Positions 1 to 8,470 of a DNA stretch of 8,470 bases are shown here, one piece after another. The stretch comes from Phycisphaerales bacterium (GTDB lineage Bacteria; Planctomycetota; Phycisphaerae; Phycisphaerales; UBA1924). A program made the position numbers and the translations under genes. The notes under the pieces were generated by a model, which saw only the letters and a list, made by a program, of their open reading frames with translations, ran no database searches and had not been told where the DNA came from. The stretch's first letter is position 1; every line of letters begins with the position of its first letter. The stretch covers positions 1 to 8,470 of the forward strand of contig DOJA01000301.1 of NCBI GenBank assembly GCA_003511945.1. The letters run 5' to 3'.

Positions 1-25
1 GGGGGGTGGGGGTGGGGAACCTGGG
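1..25 (+). other. G-run tract with G-quadruplex pattern
   Basis: Four runs of at least three G lie at 1-6, 8-12, 14-17 and 23-25, separated by loops of T, T and AACCT. This fits the common G3+N1-7 quadruplex pattern. The tract starts at the window edge, so its full extent is unknown. No function can be assigned from sequence alone. Confidence 0.5.
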
Positions 26-364
26 TGGAGCATCGTTGTGGTGTTCGCGGGGAACATCATAGGGTTCCGTTCGGATGATTCCGGAACGGCTTCTCCGCCC
101 CGACCCTGGCGCCGGCGGACCGCGGCGGCTGCCCAGAATTGTTGCGCCGCCAGATTACCCCGCTTTACAGGAACCTCATCGAATGAGACGACGAAAGGGC
201 TGCCGTCGATTATTGCGCGGTTCTTTTCGGACTCTCGTGGTTCGGCAGCGCAGGAGTTCGGGTACCTTGAACGGGGGAGATCGCCCCGCGCGGGCTTGTT
301 GACGGGGCCTTCGAGGGGCGTCGGTCGGAGTCAACGGAGCGCGTCGTCCGCGGGCGGCGCGGTC

Positions 365-373
365 GGAGGAGGG
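365..373 (+). promoter_or_regulatory. Ribosome binding site deciding a GTG start
   Basis: The purine stretch GGAGGAGGG ends 7 nt before the GTG at 381. This strong Shine-Dalgarno match supports the non-ATG start for the beta-helix protein. The next in-frame ATG, at 426, would cut away most of the signal peptide. Confidence 0.8.
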
Positions 374-380
374 ATATCGA

Positions 381-2237
381 GTGGAACGGCGCTGTCATTG
401 TTGGCTTTCGTGCGCGGGGGTTGTGATGTGTCTGGCCGGCGCGGCCCTTGGCGGCGCTCCCGGGTACCGGCCCCAGGGCGCATCCCGTTGGCCCGCGTCG
501 CTCGAATCCTTCCTGCGCGGCGACGCGGATTCCAACTCGTCGGTGGACTTCAACGATGTCACTGCGGTGTTGGAGCAGTGGAACTCGGCCCAGTCAACCA
601 ACACTTCGCGCACCGGCTCCGCGGGGATCCTCGCGCTGGCGGCTCACCACTTCGGAGACGCGACGGGTGACGGGCTGGTCAACTCCACGGACCTGAAGGC
701 CGTTGTGGACGGGTACTCAGCTCCCCGGGCGGCGCCCCAGACGCCGGAGGGGCCTGGTCCGGCGCTCGAGCGCGGGACCTCTGGAGGAGAATTGGCGCCC
801 CGTGCCATCGCGCGGTGGGACGCGGTCCCCAACGAGGTCATCCGGGGCGACTCGACCCTCGGGGTGGTGGCGTTCCACCTCGCGGGCATCCGGCGGGTGG
901 ACTTCTACCTGAACGGGCACTTCTACGACTCCGCCCGGGAGCTGACGCGGAACCCGCGCACGGGCGTGGTGGAGTACACCGTCGCGCTCCGCGGCGACGA
1001 GCTTCCCGCGGGCGTGCTGGAGTTCGTGGCCGTCGCGGTGCCCGACTGGGGCGAGCCGCGCACGCTGGAGCCGCTCCGGGTGGTGAACCGGACGGGGACG
1101 GACCCGGCGCCGGCGCTGTTCGTCCGCACGCCCGCGCCCGCACCCGAGGAAGAGTCGCCCGACGACAACACCAGCCGCGATGAAGAGGACGGGGGGGACG
1201 AGCGGGGCGCGACCCGCGACCCCGCGGACGGCTCACTGGAGCGCCCGTTCGAGCGGATCTACGACGCCGCGGTGGCGGCGGTGAAGGCGGGCGCCGAGAC
1301 GATCTATCTCCTCCCGGGCGACCACCTGTGGGCCGGGCGCGAGCCGGGGGAGAACTCCGTCCGCCTGGCGGATGACTTCGGCTGGCTGACCATCGCCGGC
1401 GCTCCTGGGACGGAGCCGGGCGAGGTGCGCATCGTGGGCAACTCCTCCTCCAACGGCGGGCTGAACTCCCAGCGCGTGCGGTTCCAGGGGCTGTCGCTGG
1501 TGGGCGTGACGCTCGACGCCAACCGGTCCTGGCAGGCGGCGGCGTGGTTCGACGGCTGCCTGCTCTCGGGCGCCGGGCGGGGGGACCGCAGCACCGGGTT
1601 CGTGGGCGACACGACCTGGACGGGCGGGACCTACGCCACGGGCTGCACCGTCAGCGATGTGACCACCGCGACCAAGCACTGGGACCTGGTCCGGGGCTGC
1701 CGCTTCGAACGCATCGGCTCCGATGTGTTCCACAACCCCCTGCTGGTGCTGGACTGTGAAGTGAACGATGTGCGCAAGGACACCGGCAGCACCGCGCACC
1801 CGGACCTCGTGCAGTTCAACGGCGACTTTGAGAATGTCATCGTCTACGGGCTCCGCGCGACGGAGGTGTGGGCCCAGGGCATCTTCTCTCGCGGGAGCAA
1901 CGGCGTCCCCGACCGGGACCTGGCGTTCGTCAACATCGAGATCGACGCCCGCAGCCACCTGAGCCAGTGGCTCCAGTCCGCGGACCACCTGCTCTTTTGG
2001 AATGTGTCGTTCAAGGGGCGCTCGTGGAAACTGGCGAACGACCCGAAGGGGACGACGACCGAACTGACGAACCTGTCGGTGCGCGACTGCGCCGTGGACT
2101 CGCTGCTGCTCGACCCCGAGATCCGCACCGGGGGCGCGCAGGTCTGGCTCGGCAACGAGGTCGGCGCGATGCGGGAGCCCTCGGAGCGCGAGGTCTCTGA
2201 GGGGCTGGAAGAAGGCGACGACACCGGCGCGGAGTGA
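381..2237 (+). CDS. Secreted dockerin / Ig-like / right-handed beta-helix protein
   Basis: A 618-aa protein that is probably exported and cell-surface or extracellular. Residues 1 to about 25 form a signal peptide (MERR, then a hydrophobic core ending in LAGAALGGA; cleavage near 22-26). Two dockerin-type calcium loops follow. In 47-68 the ligand positions are D48, D50, N52 and D59; in 92-113 they are D93, T95, D97 and D104. Residues about 150-238 resemble the Ig-like module that precedes beta-helices in planctomycete proteins (DFYLNGHFYDS, later GVLEFVAVAVPDWGEPRTL). A Pro- then acid-rich linker (251-283) leads to SLERPFERIYDAAVAAVKAG, the usual start of a DUF1565-like or pectin-lyase-fold beta-helix, which runs to about 595 and includes AHPDLVQFNGD at 472-482. 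The tail is acidic. The fold is typical of polysaccharide lyases and adhesins, but I see no certain catalytic residues, so substrate and activity are unknown. The start is GTG with a strong Shine-Dalgarno. The gene stands alone, convergent with hppA. Confidence 0.88.
   Translation: MERRCHCWLSCAGVVMCLAGAALGGAPGYRPQGASRWPASLESFLRGDADSNSSVDFNDVTAVLEQWNSAQSTNTSRTGSAGILALAAHHFGDATGDGLVNSTDLKAVVDGYSAPRAAPQTPEGPGPALERGTSGGELAPRAIARWDAVPNEVIRGDSTLGVVAFHLAGIRRVDFYLNGHFYDSARELTRNPRTGVVEYTVALRGDELPAGVLEFVAVAVPDWGEPRTLEPLRVVNRTGTDPAPALFVRTPAPAPEEESPDDNTSRDEEDGGDERGATRDPADGSLERPFERIYDAAVAAVKAGAETIYLLPGDHLWAGREPGENSVRLADDFGWLTIAGAPGTEPGEVRIVGNSSSNGGLNSQRVRFQGLSLVGVTLDANRSWQAAAWFDGCLLSGAGRGDRSTGFVGDTTWTGGTYATGCTVSDVTTATKHWDLVRGCRFERIGSDVFHNPLLVLDCEVNDVRKDTGSTAHPDLVQFNGDFENVIVYGLRATEVWAQGIFSRGSNGVPDRDLAFVNIEIDARSHLSQWLQSADHLLFWNVSFKGRSWKLANDPKGTTTELTNLSVRDCAVDSLLLDPEIRTGGAQVWLGNEVGAMREPSEREVSEGLEEGDDTGAE
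519..719 (+). other. Paired dockerin-type calcium-binding repeats
   Basis: This covers residues 47-113 of the beta-helix protein. Both 22-residue repeats start with GDA, carry acidic or polar residues at loop positions 1, 3, 5 and 12, and continue into a short helix (DVTAVLEQW and DLKAVVDGY). They are separated by about 23 residues. The first loop has S53 where dockerins normally have Gly; the second keeps the classic GDG. In the Planctomycetota such repeats are common in secreted proteins without a cellulosome, and their partner is unknown. They more often sit at the C-terminus. Confidence 0.8.
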
Positions 2238-2392
2238 ATTGGCTCGCTGTCGAGATCGTGCCCCGTTGGCGCTCCTGATCCGCAGGGCACGGCGTTGGCG
2301 TACCCCGGCGCCCGCCGTGACGGTGTTCGGAACGCGTGCTCTTGTGCTCGTCTCCGTGCCTCGAGGTCTCCGTGGTGTGGTCACGGCCGCGC
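2238..2392. other. Convergent intergenic spacer
   Basis: This spacer of 155 nt lies between the stop of the beta-helix gene and the stop of hppA, which converge here. It should hold the 3' ends of both transcripts. It contains an inverted repeat (2257-2291), a perfect 8-bp direct repeat CGTTGGCG (2264-2271 and 2293-2300) and the palindrome CCTCGAGG (2359-2366). No T-tract follows any of them on either strand, so a standard intrinsic terminator is not evident. Confidence 0.6.
2257..2291. terminator. Weak candidate hairpin between convergent genes
   Basis: CGTGCCC at 2257-2263 can pair perfectly with GGGCACG at 2285-2291 around a 21-nt loop. Its position just after the beta-helix stop codon and between converging genes suits a transcription end. 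The long loop and the absence of a U-tract make it weak; chance pairing is quite possible. Confidence 0.25.
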
Positions 2393-4924
<2,532 letters not shown>

Positions 4925-5041
4925 GCGGGGCTCGCCTCTTTGCGCAACGGAGCCGGCGCGACACCGGCCGCGCGGGCCATCGGCTATCTATCGACACGAC
5001 CCCCGGCACTCAGTTGAAAGGCCCCGGGCGCCCGAGCGACT

Positions 5042-5050
5042 TGCTACCTT
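5042..5050 (+). promoter_or_regulatory. Possible extended -10 promoter element for the ATPase gene
   Basis: TGCTACCTT reads as an extended -10 (TGn followed by TACCTT, with T, A and final T matching consensus). It would put transcription start near 5057, about 26 nt before the chosen ATG and before the Shine-Dalgarno. The matching -35-like TTGAAA (5014-5019) is 25 nt away, too far for normal spacing. Sigma preferences of this organism are unknown, so this is tentative. Confidence 0.25.
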
Positions 5051-5066
5051 CCCGGTCCAGCCCCCC

Positions 5067-5075
5067 GGAGGGGAG
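5067..5075 (+). promoter_or_regulatory. Ribosome binding site deciding the ATPase start
   Basis: GGAGGGGAG ends 7 nt before the ATG at 5083. The frame stays open further upstream to a TTG at 5014, which would add 23 residues rich in Pro and Ser. That TTG lacks a Shine-Dalgarno, and the added stretch does not look like protein of this family, so 5083 is preferred. Confidence 0.8.
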
Positions 5076-5082
5076 CCCGACG

Positions 5083-7527
5083 ATGACCACGCCCGACTTC
5101 GAACTGCTGGGCTCGTTCTACCTCGGGCGCGAGCGCACGCCCGACGGCCATCCGGGGCCTCTTCTCCTGTACGACTCCAAGGACCTGGTCACCCACGCGG
5201 TGTGCGTGGGGATGACCGGGAGCGGGAAGACGGGGCTGTGCGTCGGGATCCTCGAGGAAGCCGCCATCGACGCCATCCCGTCGATCGTCATCGACCCCAA
5301 GGGCGACCTGGCCAACCTGCTGCTGGCGTTCCCCGAGCTCCGCCCGCAGGACTTCCGCCCGTGGATCAACCTCGACGACGCCCAGCGCCAGGGCGTCGAC
5401 CCCGACGAGTTCGCCCGTCGCCAGGCCGAGCGGTGGCGCGCCGGGCTCGCGGAATGGGGCCAGGACGGCCCGCGCATCGCCCGTCTGCAGTCGGCGGCGG
5501 AGTTCGCGGTCTACACCCCGGGGAGCAACGCCGCCCGCCCGGTCTCGATCCTCCGCTCGTTCGCCGCGCCCTCCGCGAGCGTGCGCGAGGACAGCGAGGT
5601 GTTCAACGAGCGGATCGCCAGCACCGCGACGGGGCTGCTCGGGCTGCTGGGGATCGACGCCGACCCGCTCCAGAGCCGCGAGCACATCCTGCTGTCCACG
5701 GTCCTTCACCGCGCCTGGGAGGCGGGCGAGGACCTGGACCTGGGGGCGCTCATCGCCCGCATCCAGAGCCCGGGCGTCTCCCGCATCGGCGTGATGGAAC
5801 TGGAGACCTTCTTCCCCGCGGCGGACCGCTTCCGGCTGGCGATGTCGCTGAACAACCTGATCGCGTCTCCCGGGTTTGCCCGCTGGCTGGAGGGCGAGGC
5901 GCTGGATGTGGGCGCGCTGCTGCACGGCGCGGGGGGCCGGCCGCGGGTGTCGATCTTTTCCATAGCGCACCTGAACGACGCGGAGCGGATGTTCTTCGTC
6001 TCGCTGCTCCTGAACGAGGTGCTGGCCTGGGTGCGGACGCAGCGGGGGACGACGAGTCTGCGCGCGCTGGTCTACATGGACGAGATCGCGGGCTACTTCC
6101 CGCCGGTGGCGAACCCGCCCAGCAAGCAGCCGCTGCTGACGCTGATGAAGCAGGCCCGCGCGTTCGGGGTTGGGGTGATCCTCGCGACGCAGAACCCGGT
6201 GGACCTGGACTACAAGGGGCTGTCGAACGCGGGGACCTGGTTCATCGGGCGCCTGCAGACCGAGCGCGACAAGGCGCGGGTGCTGGACGGGCTGGAGGGC
6301 GCGATGTCGAGCGCCGGCGGGAGGTTCGACCGCGCCGAGATCGACCGGCTGCTGTCGGGGCTGGGCAGCCGCGTGTTCCTGATGAACAATGTCCACGACG
6401 ACGGGCCGGTGGTGTTCGAGACCCGGTGGGCGCTGTCGTACCTCCGCGGGCCGATGACGCGGGCGGAGCTTCGCCTGCTGGCTTCGGCGAGCGCCCACGA
6501 GGCGCAGAAGCACGCGCCCGATGCGGAGCGGGCGCCCGCTCCCAGCGCGGCTCCGCCGGCCAGGGCGCCGGCGGCTTCCGTCCAGCGCCCGGTCCTGCCG
6601 CCGGAGGTGCCGCAGTTCTTCCTGCCCCTGCGCGGGCCGCGCGGGACGGGGCCGATCGTCTACCGCCCGATGCTGCTGGGCAGCGGGCGCATCCACTACG
6701 AGGACGCCCGCCTGGGCGTCGAGACCGACGAGATCGTCTGCGTTCTGGCGGAGGTGTCGGCTGGCCCCGTGACGGTGGACTGGGACGCCGCCCCGGTGAC
6801 CGACCTGACCGAGGAGGACCTGGAGCGCGAGCCCCGCGCGGGCGCCGCCTTCGAGGCCATCCCCGCGGAGGCGGGCAAGCCCCGGAACTACGAGCAGTGG
6901 AAGAAGGCGCTGGGCGACACGCTGTACCGCACGCGCCGGGTGGAGCTGGCCCGCTGCCCGGGGCTGAAGCTGATCGCCGAGCCGGGCGAGGACGAGCACG
7001 CCTTCCGCCTGCGGGTCGAGCAGCGCAGCCGCGAGGAGCGCGACGGCGCCGTCGAGCGCCTGCGCGAGAAGCACGCGCCGAAGTTCCAGACCCTCCACGA
7101 GCGGCTCCGCCGGGCCGAGCAGCAGGTCGAGTCCCAGCGCGAGCAGGCCAAGGCCGCCAAGTACCAGACCGCGGTGTCGTTCGGCTCGGCGGTGCTCGGC
7201 GCGCTGCTGGGGCGGAAGAAGGCCAGCAGCGCGAATGTCGGGCGGGCCGCGACCGCGGCGCGGGGCGTCGGGCGGGCGTCCAAGGAGGCGTCCGATGTCG
7301 AGCGCGCCCGGGAGACCGTCGACGCCCTGCGCGCACAGATCGCCGAACTGGAAGCCAAGGTGAGCGCCGAGGTGCAGACCATCGCCGACGAGCAGCGTTC
7401 GCTGGCGGCGGACCTTGATTCCGTCTCACTCAAGCCCAAGAAGACCCAGATCGCCGTGCGCACCGTGGTCCTGGCGTGGGGGCCGTGCGTGCGCGGGTCC
7501 GATAACTCGTTGACGCCTGGCTGGTGA
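5083..7527 (+). CDS. HerA/VirB4-like P-loop ATPase with coiled-coil tail
   Basis: An 814-aa protein whose N-terminal ~465 residues form an ATPase of the HerA/FtsK superfamily, best described as a helicase HerA-like or DUF87/DUF853-type ATP-binding protein. Walker A is GMTGSGKT (43-50), IVIDPKGD (68-75) is the usual following strand, Walker B is ALVYMDEI (328-335, D333/E334), and ILATQNP (366-372) holds the sensor Gln. R390 in FIGRLQTERD is a candidate arginine finger. An Ala/Pro-rich linker (467-505) leads to a second domain (506-600), then helices: a coiled coil at about 640-690, a Gly/Ala-rich stretch with SAVLGALLG (699-733), and a second coiled coil (732-775). The protein ends with the beta-strand-like KKTQIAVRTVVLAWGP (786-801). 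Such ATPases form hexamers that move DNA or protein. No NurA nuclease, SIR2 or other HerA partner is adjacent, so the role is unknown. A cytoplasmic or membrane-associated location is inferred. Confidence 0.88.
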   Translation: MTTPDFELLGSFYLGRERTPDGHPGPLLLYDSKDLVTHAVCVGMTGSGKTGLCVGILEEAAIDAIPSIVIDPKGDLANLLLAFPELRPQDFRPWINLDDAQRQGVDPDEFARRQAERWRAGLAEWGQDGPRIARLQSAAEFAVYTPGSNAARPVSILRSFAAPSASVREDSEVFNERIASTATGLLGLLGIDADPLQSREHILLSTVLHRAWEAGEDLDLGALIARIQSPGVSRIGVMELETFFPAADRFRLAMSLNNLIASPGFARWLEGEALDVGALLHGAGGRPRVSIFSIAHLNDAERMFFVSLLLNEVLAWVRTQRGTTSLRALVYMDEIAGYFPPVANPPSKQPLLTLMKQARAFGVGVILATQNPVDLDYKGLSNAGTWFIGRLQTERDKARVLDGLEGAMSSAGGRFDRAEIDRLLSGLGSRVFLMNNVHDDGPVVFETRWALSYLRGPMTRAELRLLASASAHEAQKHAPDAERAPAPSAAPPARAPAASVQRPVLPPEVPQFFLPLRGPRGTGPIVYRPMLLGSGRIHYEDARLGVETDEIVCVLAEVSAGPVTVDWDAAPVTDLTEEDLEREPRAGAAFEAIPAEAGKPRNYEQWKKALGDTLYRTRRVELARCPGLKLIAEPGEDEHAFRLRVEQRSREERDGAVERLREKHAPKFQTLHERLRRAEQQVESQREQAKAAKYQTAVSFGSAVLGALLGRKKASSANVGRAATAARGVGRASKEASDVERARETVDALRAQIAELEAKVSAEVQTIADEQRSLAADLDSVSLKPKKTQIAVRTVVLAWGPCVRGSDNSLTPGW

Positions 7528-7588
7528 GCCGGTTCTCCACCGACCCGGGCGCGAAGCCCTTGCCCGCCGCGGGTTCAGAGGCACCCTT

Positions 7589-7603
7589 CCTCCGGCCCGG
7601 AGG
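7589..7603 (+). terminator. Compact GC hairpin, candidate terminator or leader element
   Basis: CCTCCG (7589-7594), a 3-nt loop GCC, and CGGAGG (7598-7603) form a perfect 6-bp hairpin. It lies 61 nt after the ATPase stop codon and only 4 nt before the Shine-Dalgarno of the next gene. No T-tract follows, so it is either a non-canonical terminator or a leader structure able to affect ribosome access. Because its 3' arm contains GGAGG, the arm itself resembles a Shine-Dalgarno, but it is 20 nt from the ATG. Confidence 0.35.
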
Positions 7604-7607
7604 CCAA

Positions 7608-7614
7608 GAGGGAG
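7608..7614 (+). promoter_or_regulatory. Ribosome binding site of the PEP-CTERM-like gene
   Basis: GAGGGAG ends 9 nt before the ATG at 7624, inside a purine-rich run (7606-7620). It supports 7624 as the start, which also gives a complete signal peptide. Confidence 0.7.
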
Positions 7615-7623
7615 AGAGAATCA

Positions 7624-8364
7624 ATGCGCGCTTCGACCATCATCGGGGCCGCGGGCGTGATGCTCGCGGCCGGGACTGTGCTCGCCGGGCCGAACTCGGC
7701 CTGGAGCATCTCCGCGACCAGCGGCGGCCGGACATCGACCTGGACGGTGCCCGGTGAGTGGCTGCTCGAAGGCGGCTCGCACCGCGTCGATATGGGAGAG
7801 TTCGGCTACGCGGACCTCGCCATCGGCTGGCCCTCGGAGCGGGGCGACGATTGCCCGAGCGTGACCGTGAACTTCGGGGCGACCGCCGCCAGCGGGCTCG
7901 ACACGATGTTCACGCTCACCAGTGCAAAGCTGACGATCCCGACCACGGGGAACACATTCGGCCGCCTGACCTCTGATCTCAAGGTCACCGACGCCAACGC
8001 CAGCGGCGCCGCGACCTTCACCGGAACCCTCCCGAACGGGGACGGCGTCGGCGGGTTCATCAACGGCGATGCGTTCGTTGACGCCACGCTCGTCACCAGC
8101 GCGTTCCCTTCCCTCGTCGCGCCGGGCGAGGGCATGAACACCGACGAGTTCGACTCCGGCTGCATCACGCTCACCGGGGTCGAAAGTCTGCAGCTGGCGT
8201 GGAGCTTTCTGCTGACCGCCGGCGACTCCGCCATGGGCAACGCCCAGTTCATCGTGTGCGACGACTGCGCCCAGGTGGTGCCCCTGCCCGGCGCCGCGGC
8301 CATGGGGCTCTCCGCCCTGCTCGCGCTCGGCGCCCGACGCAGGCGGATCGAAGGCCAGCGCTGA
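7624..8364 (+). CDS. Exported protein with PEP-CTERM-like sorting tail
   Basis: A 246-aa protein of unknown function, exported. Residues 1-21 are a signal peptide (MRAS, hydrophobic core, cleavage likely after VLA at 19-21). The mature part is rich in Ser, Thr, Gly and Asp and looks beta-stranded (for example ATFTGTLPNGDGVGGFINGD, 130-149). The C-terminus has the tripartite form of a PEP-CTERM-like signal: VPLPG (219-223), a short hydrophobic segment (AAAMGLSALLALGA, 224-237) and RRRR (238-241). Variants with VPLP in place of VPEP are, from memory, common in Phycisphaerae. Such tails are recognised and removed by exosortases, leaving the protein at or beyond the outer surface; no exosortase lies in this window. 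Four cysteines (77, 180, 212, 215) could form disulphides, including a CDDC pair just before the tail. I do not recognise a catalytic motif. Start supported by the Shine-Dalgarno. Confidence 0.85.
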   Translation: MRASTIIGAAGVMLAAGTVLAGPNSAWSISATSGGRTSTWTVPGEWLLEGGSHRVDMGEFGYADLAIGWPSERGDDCPSVTVNFGATAASGLDTMFTLTSAKLTIPTTGNTFGRLTSDLKVTDANASGAATFTGTLPNGDGVGGFINGDAFVDATLVTSAFPSLVAPGEGMNTDEFDSGCITLTGVESLQLAWSFLLTAGDSAMGNAQFIVCDDCAQVVPLPGAAAMGLSALLALGARRRRIEGQR

Positions 8365-8389
8365 GTGCCCCGCACAGAATGACCCCGAC

Positions 8390-8470
8390 TCTTTGGTGGG
8401 ACGGGCGGCCCGCCCGTCTCTGGTGGGACAGCCATCCCGCCTGTCTCTGGTGGGACAGGCATCCCGCCTG
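8390..8470. repeat. Three tandem 27-bp hairpin-forming repeats, cut by window end
   Basis: Units lie at 8390-8416, 8417-8443 and 8444-8470 without spacers. Each begins TCTYTGGTGGGAC. Units 2 and 3 differ at one position only (unit position 16); units 1 and 3 differ at five (positions 4, 14, 18, 19 and 26). Each unit can fold: GACGGGCGG/CCGCCCGTC in unit 1 (8400-8418), GACAG/CTGTC in unit 2 (8427-8445), and CAGGC/GCCTG in unit 3 (8456-8470). The array ends exactly at the window edge, so more copies probably follow. The absence of unique spacers excludes a CRISPR. Similar GGGACAGGC-type repeats are, from memory, scattered through planctomycete and cyanobacterial genomes. Confidence 0.9.
8400..8418. 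terminator. Strong hairpin in first repeat, candidate terminator
   Basis: This is an almost perfect palindrome of 9-bp arms around a single central C; in RNA the innermost pairs would open to give a loop. It begins 36 nt after the stop of the PEP-CTERM-like gene, a typical place for transcription to end. No T-tract follows, so any terminator action would be of the GC-hairpin type. Because it is symmetrical it could act on both strands. Confidence 0.4.

Larger units (their letters stand above)
1..380. other. Non-coding upstream region, no supported gene
   Basis: I see no credible gene here. The open frames are short, lack ribosome binding sites, and read as low-complexity Arg/Pro/Gly-rich protein typical of GC-rich shadows. 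The region opens with a G-run tract (1-25) and holds several short inverted repeats: CCGTTC at 67-72 against GAACGG at 84-89 (11-nt loop), CTCAT at 175-179 against ATGAG at 183-187 (3-nt loop), the palindrome CCCGCGCGGG at 285-294, and GTTGAC at 298-303 against GTCAAC at 330-335. At this base composition such hairpins are expected often by chance. It is presumably the promoter and leader region of the downstream secreted protein, but I cannot place a convincing -35/-10 pair. Confidence 0.6.
4925..5082. other. Divergent intergenic region, hppA / ATPase gene
   Basis: This 158-nt spacer should contain promoters for both divergent genes. On the minus strand, AAGAGG (4935-4940) lies 10 nt before the hppA ATG and is a plausible Shine-Dalgarno. 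The only A/T-rich patch, CTATCTATCGA at 4984-4994, could belong to a minus-strand -10 region, but no good -35 partner is obvious. On the plus strand, TTGAAA at 5014-5019 resembles a -35 element, but no -10 lies at normal spacing. I see no riboswitch-like structure. Confidence 0.5.
7528..7623 (+). other. Intergenic leader before the PEP-CTERM-like gene
   Basis: This gap of 96 nt separates two genes on the same strand. It contains the hairpin at 7589-7603 and the ribosome binding site at 7608-7614. I find no clear promoter. The gap is long enough for a separate transcript, but co-transcription with the ATPase gene cannot be excluded. Confidence 0.45.

Noticed and set aside
381..434. Lipoprotein signal in the beta-helix protein (Cys at 5, 7, 11 and 17)
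   Set aside because: None of the cysteines is preceded by a proper lipobox: WLS precedes C11 and VVM precedes C17. The cut site fits ordinary signal peptidase better.
38..670. Plus-strand open frame (210 aa) near the window start
   Set aside because: It overlaps the start of the beta-helix gene in another frame, has no ribosome binding site, and is Arg/Gly/Ser-rich without any domain.
5044..7098. Minus-strand open frame (684 aa) antisense to the ATPase gene
   Set aside because: No domain and no convincing ribosome binding site; Arg/Gln/Leu-rich composition as expected of an antisense shadow.
5083..7527. HerA-type antiphage defence system
   Set aside because: The ATPase resembles HerA, but neither neighbour is a NurA, SIR2 or other effector nuclease; they are an ion pump and an exported protein. 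Nothing else in the window looks like defence.
7806..8462. Minus-strand open frame starting in the 27-bp repeats with a 9-residue period (PVPPETGG-like)
   Set aside because: 27 is divisible by three, so the repeats read as a periodic peptide. The rest is exactly antisense to the PEP-CTERM-like gene, which has a signal peptide, sorting tail and ribosome binding site. A gene entering from beyond the edge cannot be fully excluded but would overlap that gene by over 550 nt.
8390..8470. CRISPR array
   Set aside because: The three units are directly adjacent with no unique spacers, and no cas gene is present.

Overview
The window is very GC-rich (roughly two thirds G+C) and its gene content points to a member of the Planctomycetota, most likely Phycisphaerae-like. 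The evidence is a secreted right-handed beta-helix protein with planctomycete-style dockerin repeats, a small secreted protein ending in a PEP-CTERM-like VPLPG / hydrophobic / RRRR tail, and a membrane pyrophosphatase with sequence variants that I recall (unchecked) from the Planctomycetes-Verrucomicrobia-Chlamydiae group. The taxon is inferred from protein style, not from a marker gene.

Layout: positions 1-380 carry no gene I can support; they begin with a G-run tract and contain several short GC hairpins. Positions 381-2237 (+) encode a 618-aa secreted dockerin / Ig-like / beta-helix protein. It converges on hppA (2393-4924, -), an 843-aa ion-pumping membrane pyrophosphatase. A 158-nt divergent spacer separates hppA from an 814-aa HerA/VirB4-like P-loop ATPase (5083-7527, +) with a coiled-coil and glycine-rich C-terminal half. 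After a 96-nt gap with a compact hairpin comes a 246-aa exported protein with a PEP-CTERM-like tail (7624-8364, +). The window ends inside a tandem array of 27-bp hairpin-forming repeats (8390-8470), which probably continues beyond the edge.

The genes do not look like one pathway. Two encode envelope or extracellular proteins that carry different tags (dockerin, PEP-CTERM-like), one is an energy-conserving membrane pump, and one is a stand-alone DNA- or protein-translocase-type ATPase of unknown role. I see no defence operon, insertion sequence, CRISPR array, tRNA or rRNA. The most rewarding items are the altered catalytic loop and Lys-containing K+-site of the pyrophosphatase, the coiled-coil / glycine-zipper tail of the ATPase, the N-terminal dockerin and acidic linker of the beta-helix protein, and the terminal 27-bp repeats, which show one compensatory base-pair change between copies.
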